A stretch of DNA of 32,920 nt. It comes from Gammaproteobacteria bacterium. Its GTDB lineage: Bacteria; Pseudomonadota; Gammaproteobacteria; Natronospirales; REEB76. Below the pieces are notes generated by a model. It was not told the origin of the DNA. It was given only the letters and a program-made list of their open reading frames with translations, and searched no databases. Shown here piece by piece: positions 29,240 to 32,920 of this stretch. Location of the stretch: contig JAGXAZ010000008.1 in assembly GCA_018971365.1 (NCBI GenBank), positions 1 to 32,920 of the forward strand, given 5' to 3'. A program made the translations under genes and the position numbers. Position 1 is the stretch's first letter; each line of letters starts with the position of its first letter.

Positions 29240-30270
29240 TAGCGCCCGTTGACCGGCGCGGTGCAGTTGTAACGCGTACGGCCGACACCGACCGGAACCG
29301 GCGCCTGGATGGCAAACCGGGTGCGCGCCGCGTTCAGCCAGGTAACCGGCATAGGCGGTCCGTTCAGATAGCAATGCAGTGCCTCGGGCGGTACGCGCCC
29401 GGGCACCAGGCTCACTTCCAGCCGTGGCGGATTGTTGGCGGCGGTCACCAGCGGATTCCACGGCTGCACCGACGCAATCGGCATCGGCAGGCTGGTGGCA
29501 TCCAGCGCAAACTGGGAAATGGCGCTGTAGCCCTCCTCGATGGGGAAACGCGGCAAGGCGCGTGCATCCAATGGCTCGCCGATGGCGCCGGCTTGCTGCC
29601 CGAAGGCGACGTAGCCCAGCCCGGTGACCAGCTCGGCCAGATCCTGGTCGTATTCCCCGTAGGGATAAGCAAACAGTTTGGGATCAGCATTGGCCTGTGG
29701 TCCAAGCTCCGCCTGCAAACGTGCCTGAGCTCCCAGGATGTCCTTGCGCATGCGGTCGGCCCAGGCGAGATCGGTCTCGCCCGGCTTGCGAAACGGCAGA
29801 TGCGCATGATCGATGGTGTGATTGCCAAAATTCGCGCCATGTTGCTGCATTTCCCGCAGCTCGTCCCAAGTCATGAAGTCCGGGAGATGCCGGTCCACGG
29901 AACCGGTCTCGACAAACACCGTAAACGGCCAGCCGCGCGCCTTGAGCCGCGGATAGGCATACTCGTACACCGTCTGGTATGCGTCATCGATGGTAATAGC
30001 CACCACGTGATCTGGAATCGCGCGGCCCGCCTTGAGATATTCCACGATCTTCGGCAGCGGCCACACCTGATAATGGCGCTGGGCGAGCCAATTCAACTGC
30101 GCGTCGAAATCCGCGAGCGTGACGTTGGTGGACGGGTAGCGCGCATCACCGAAGCGGTGATACATGAACACCACGGCATGTGAGGGCACGCCGGCCGGCG
30201 GCGATGGCGTTTGCGCCACTGTCGCTAACGGCAGCAGACTGAGAATCACCGCAGAAAACAGCTGGCGCAT
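29197..30270 (-). CDS. Secreted polysaccharide deacetylase family protein (CE4/NodB-like)
   Basis: 357 aa; signal peptide, VVFMYHRFGDARYPSTNVTLADFDAQLNWLAQR, VAITIDDAYQTVYEYAYPRLKARGWPFTVFVETG, FGNHTIDHAHL. Confidence 0.9.
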   Translation of the reverse strand: MRQLFSAVILSLLPLATVAQTPSPPAGVPSHAVVFMYHRFGDARYPSTNVTLADFDAQLNWLAQRHYQVWPLPKIVEYLKAGRAIPDHVVAITIDDAYQTVYEYAYPRLKARGWPFTVFVETGSVDRHLPDFMTWDELREMQQHGANFGNHTIDHAHLPFRKPGETDLAWADRMRKDILGAQARLQAELGPQANADPKLFAYPYGEYDQDLAELVTGLGYVAFGQQAGAIGEPLDARALPRFPIEEGYSAISQFALDATSLPMPIASVQPWNPLVTAANNPPRLEVSLVPGRVPPEALHCYLNGPPMPVTWLNAARTRFAIQAPVPVGVGRTRYNCTAPVNGRYYWYSKIWLLPPNS

Positions 30271-30357
30271 GAATGCAAACCTTAATCGCTGCGCCGCGAG
30301 GATGCAACGCGAAGCAATTCATCCATGCACGGCTTGCCCGGAGCCGGAACGCGGGCG

Positions 30358-31791
30358 TCAGCGGTTGAGCACATGAATCGCGCGCTTGTCCACCGCCAGC
30401 GCCGCTTCGTGCATGGCTTCAGCAAGCGTGGGATGCGCGTGAATGGTACGCTGCAGATCCTCGGCGCTGGCGCGGAATTCCATGGCGGTTACGGCTTCCG
30501 CGATCAATTCGGAGGCCATGGGACCGAGGATGTGCACGCCCAGAATCTCATCGTTGTCGGCCTGGGCCAGCATCTTCACCCGGCCGCTGCCCGCTTCCAT
30601 GGCGTTGGCGCGGCCGTTGGCGGCGAATGGAAAAGTTCCGGCCTTGTACTTCACCCCCTGCTTTTTCAGTTCCTCCTCGGTCTTGCCCACCCAGGCGATT
30701 TCCGGCCAGGTATAGATGACCGAGGGAATGACATCGTAATTCATCTCCGCGATTTTGCCGGCGATCAGGTCCGCGACCATGATGCCCTCTTCCGAACCCT
30801 TGTGCGCCAGCATCGGGCCGCGCACACAGTCGCCGATGGCCCAGGTATTTTTCACGCCTGTGCGGCACTCTTCGTCCACCTGGATGAAGCCGCGCGGGTC
30901 GAACTTCACCGCGCTGCCGTCCTCAGTCAGGTTCCGCGTCGCCGGCCGGCGTCCCACCGCCACGATCAGCTTGTCCACTTCGATGGCGTGCTTGCCCTCC
31001 TTGTCCTCGTAGTTCACCGCGACGCCGCTCTTGCCCTGGCTCGCGCCGGTAACCTTCGCACCCAGCCGGATGTCGAGGCCCAGTTTGCGGAACTGGCGTT
31101 CGGCTTCTTTGGCAATCTGCTGGTCGGCCATGAACAGGAACTGCTCCATGGCTTCAAGCATGGTCACCTGGGAGCCGAGCCGGTGCCAGACACTCCCAAG
31201 CTCCAGGCCAACAACGCCCGCGCCGATCACGCCGAGACGCTTGGGCACCGCGGAGAATTCCAGCGCGCCCCAGGAATCCACGATGTTCTTGCCGTCGAAG
31301 GGCGCAACTTTGAGTTCCACCGGCTCCGAGCCCGCCGCCAGAACGATATGCTTGGATTCGAGGATCTCCTTCTGCTTGGGATCACCGAAGTCCGTCACTT
31401 CCACCGTGCCGTTCTTCAAAAGGCGCGCGCGGCCCGCAATGCCGCTGACGTTGTTGCCCTTGAACAGCAGCGCGATGCCGCCGGTGTGGGTCTGGACGAT
31501 TCTGGTTTTGCGCGCCTGCATCGCGGCCACATCCATCTTCACGTTACCGACCTGGATGCCGTGTGCGGCAAATTCGTGCTGCGCCTTGTGGAACATCTCG
31601 GAGGATTCCAGCAATGCCTTCGAGGGAATGCAGCCGGCATTCAGGCAAGTGCCGCCGAATGCGTGCTTGCCGTCCAGGTTTTTCCAGTCGTCCACGCACG
31701 CGGTCTTGAGACCATTTTGTGCGGCGCGGATGGCGCACACGTAGCCGGCCGGGCCGGCGCCAATGACTACGACATCAAAAGATTGGTTCAT
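30358..31791 (-). CDS. lpdA: Dihydrolipoyl dehydrogenase
   Basis: 477 aa; FDVVVIGAGPAGYVCAIRAAQNG, GGTCLNAGCIPSKALLESS, AIGDCVRGPMLAHKGSEEG, HAHPTLAEAMHEA. Confidence 0.96.
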   Translation of the reverse strand: MNQSFDVVVIGAGPAGYVCAIRAAQNGLKTACVDDWKNLDGKHAFGGTCLNAGCIPSKALLESSEMFHKAQHEFAAHGIQVGNVKMDVAAMQARKTRIVQTHTGGIALLFKGNNVSGIAGRARLLKNGTVEVTDFGDPKQKEILESKHIVLAAGSEPVELKVAPFDGKNIVDSWGALEFSAVPKRLGVIGAGVVGLELGSVWHRLGSQVTMLEAMEQFLFMADQQIAKEAERQFRKLGLDIRLGAKVTGASQGKSGVAVNYEDKEGKHAIEVDKLIVAVGRRPATRNLTEDGSAVKFDPRGFIQVDEECRTGVKNTWAIGDCVRGPMLAHKGSEEGIMVADLIAGKIAEMNYDVIPSVIYTWPEIAWVGKTEEELKKQGVKYKAGTFPFAANGRANAMEAGSGRVKMLAQADNDEILGVHILGPMASELIAEAVTAMEFRASAEDLQRTIHAHPTLAEAMHEAALAVDKRAIHVLNR

Positions 31792-31860
31792 GCAAATTTC
31801 CTTCGAACGGCTGACAAAATGCGCCTTCCCCCAAAATCTCTCCGCGCGCGAAGCGTGGTG

Positions 31861-31975
31861 CCCCTCTTTGCAAAAAGGGGGTGAGGGGGGATCTCGAGCG
31901 CCGGGTTTTTACTGTCACAGTACCTCGGGCGCTCTTGCAAGCAACCCCCTCAACCTGACCGCTCCCCCTTGAGCG
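31861..31975. repeat. Cluster of inverted repeats between sucB and lpdA, including a CCCC..GGGG palindrome resembling dispersed intergenic repeats
   Basis: CCCCTCTTT-GC-AAAAAGGGG (31861-31880, one mismatch); GAGCGCC (31896-31902)/GGCGCTC (31928-31934) enclosing TACTGT-C-ACAGTA (31910-31922); CGCTC/GAGCG (31960-31975). Confidence 0.6.
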
Positions 31976-31995
31976 AGAAGTGACAAGCAAGGAAA

Positions 31996-32920
31996 TCAAA
32001 TCTGTAACAACAAACGTGCCGGATCTTCGAGAGATTCCTTGACCGACACCAGAAACAGCACCGCTTCGCGACCGTCCACGACGCGATGATCGTAGGTAAT
32101 CGCAATGTACATCATGGGCCGCGCCACGATCTGGCCGTTGACCACCACCGGCCGCTCCTTGATGGCGTGCATGCCGAGGATCGCGCTCTGCGGCGGATTG
32201 ATGATAGGCGTGGAGTACAGCGAACCGAACACTCCGCCGTTGGTGATGGTGAAGGTGCCGCCGGTGATTTCCTCGATGCTGATCTTGCCGTCACGGGCGC
32301 GCGCCGCGAGGTCCGCCAGCGTTTTCTCGATCTCCGCGTAACTCATCTGGTCGGCGTCGCGCAGCACCGGCGTCACCAGGCCGCGCGGCGTGGATACCGC
32401 GACGCAGATGTCCCAGTAATCGTGATAAATGATGTCGTTGCCCTCGGTGGAGGCGTTCACCACCGGATATTTCTTCAGCGCCTCGATCACGGCCTTGACG
32501 AAGAACGACGTGAAGCCGAGCCTTACACCCTGCTGCTTCTCGAACCTGTCCTTGTAACGCGCACGCAGCGCCAAGACCTGGGAGAGATCCACCTCGTTGA
32601 ACGAGGTAAGCATCACGGTGTTGGCCTGGGATGCAGTCAGGCGTTCCGCAATGCGCGCGCGCATGCGCGTCATGGGTACGCGCCGGTCCTGGCGCGCACC
32701 GGACGGCGCACGCGCAGCAGCGCCGGACGCCACCGGCGGTTCGGAACCCGCCGGCGCCGCGGTTCCGCCACGATTGATGAAGTTGAGCACATCGCCCTTG
32801 GTGAGCCGTCCATCCAGACCCGTGCCCTGGATGGCCGCGGGATTCAGTTGGTGCTCCTCGACCAGCCGCCGCACCGACGGACTGAGTGGCAGGTCACGCT
32901 CCGCCGGCGTCACGGTTGCC
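31996..32920 (-). CDS. sucB: Dihydrolipoyllysine-residue succinyltransferase (2-oxoglutarate dehydrogenase E2), truncated at its 5' end by the window edge
   Basis: E3-binding domain [36 protein letters not shown]; catalytic domain ...[54 protein letters not shown]. Confidence 0.94.
   Translation of the reverse strand, partial: ATVTPAERDLPLSPSVRRLVEEHQLNPAAIQGTGLDGRLTKGDVLNFINRGGTAAPAGSEPPVASGAAARAPSGARQDRRVPMTRMRARIAERLTASQANTVMLTSFNEVDLSQVLALRARYKDRFEKQQGVRLGFTSFFVKAVIEALKKYPVVNASTEGNDIIYHDYWDICVAVSTPRGLVTPVLRDADQMSYAEIEKTLADLAARARDGKISIEEITGGTFTITNGGVFGSLYSTPIINPPQSAILGMHAIKERPVVVNGQIVARPMMYIAITYDHRVVDGREAVLFLVSVKESLEDPARLLLQI

Noticed and set aside
30325-31884. 519-aa plus-strand ORF opposite lpdA
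   Set aside because: Shadow ORF; lpdA on the minus strand is unmistakable.
1-32920. CRISPR arrays, rRNA or tRNA genes
   Set aside because: No regularly spaced direct repeats and no recognisable RNA gene sequence seen.

Overview
The window is mostly minus-strand. Core gammaproteobacterial-type genes (sucB-lpdA, polysaccharide deacetylase, yfaZ-like, yebC, ruvC-ruvA-ruvB, ybgC-tolQ-tolR-tolA-tolB ... pal-cpoB-queE) flank a compact, co-oriented alpha-glucan/trehalose operon of about 17.5 kb: glgE, treS-maltokinase fusion, glgB, glgX, treZ, malQ-treY fusion. The operon sits inside the Tol-Pal operon, between tolB (stop at 20254) and pal (start at 1815). The most notable observation is a decayed, 5'-truncated second copy of the tolB 3' end directly upstream of pal (about 1883-2226, possibly to about 2440). 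The intact tolB lies at the other edge of the glucan operon, so the cassette is bracketed by direct repeats of tolB sequence. This looks like the scar of a duplication or single-crossover insertion that split tol-pal. All calls come from reading the sequence and the supplied ORF translations; no database search was run.
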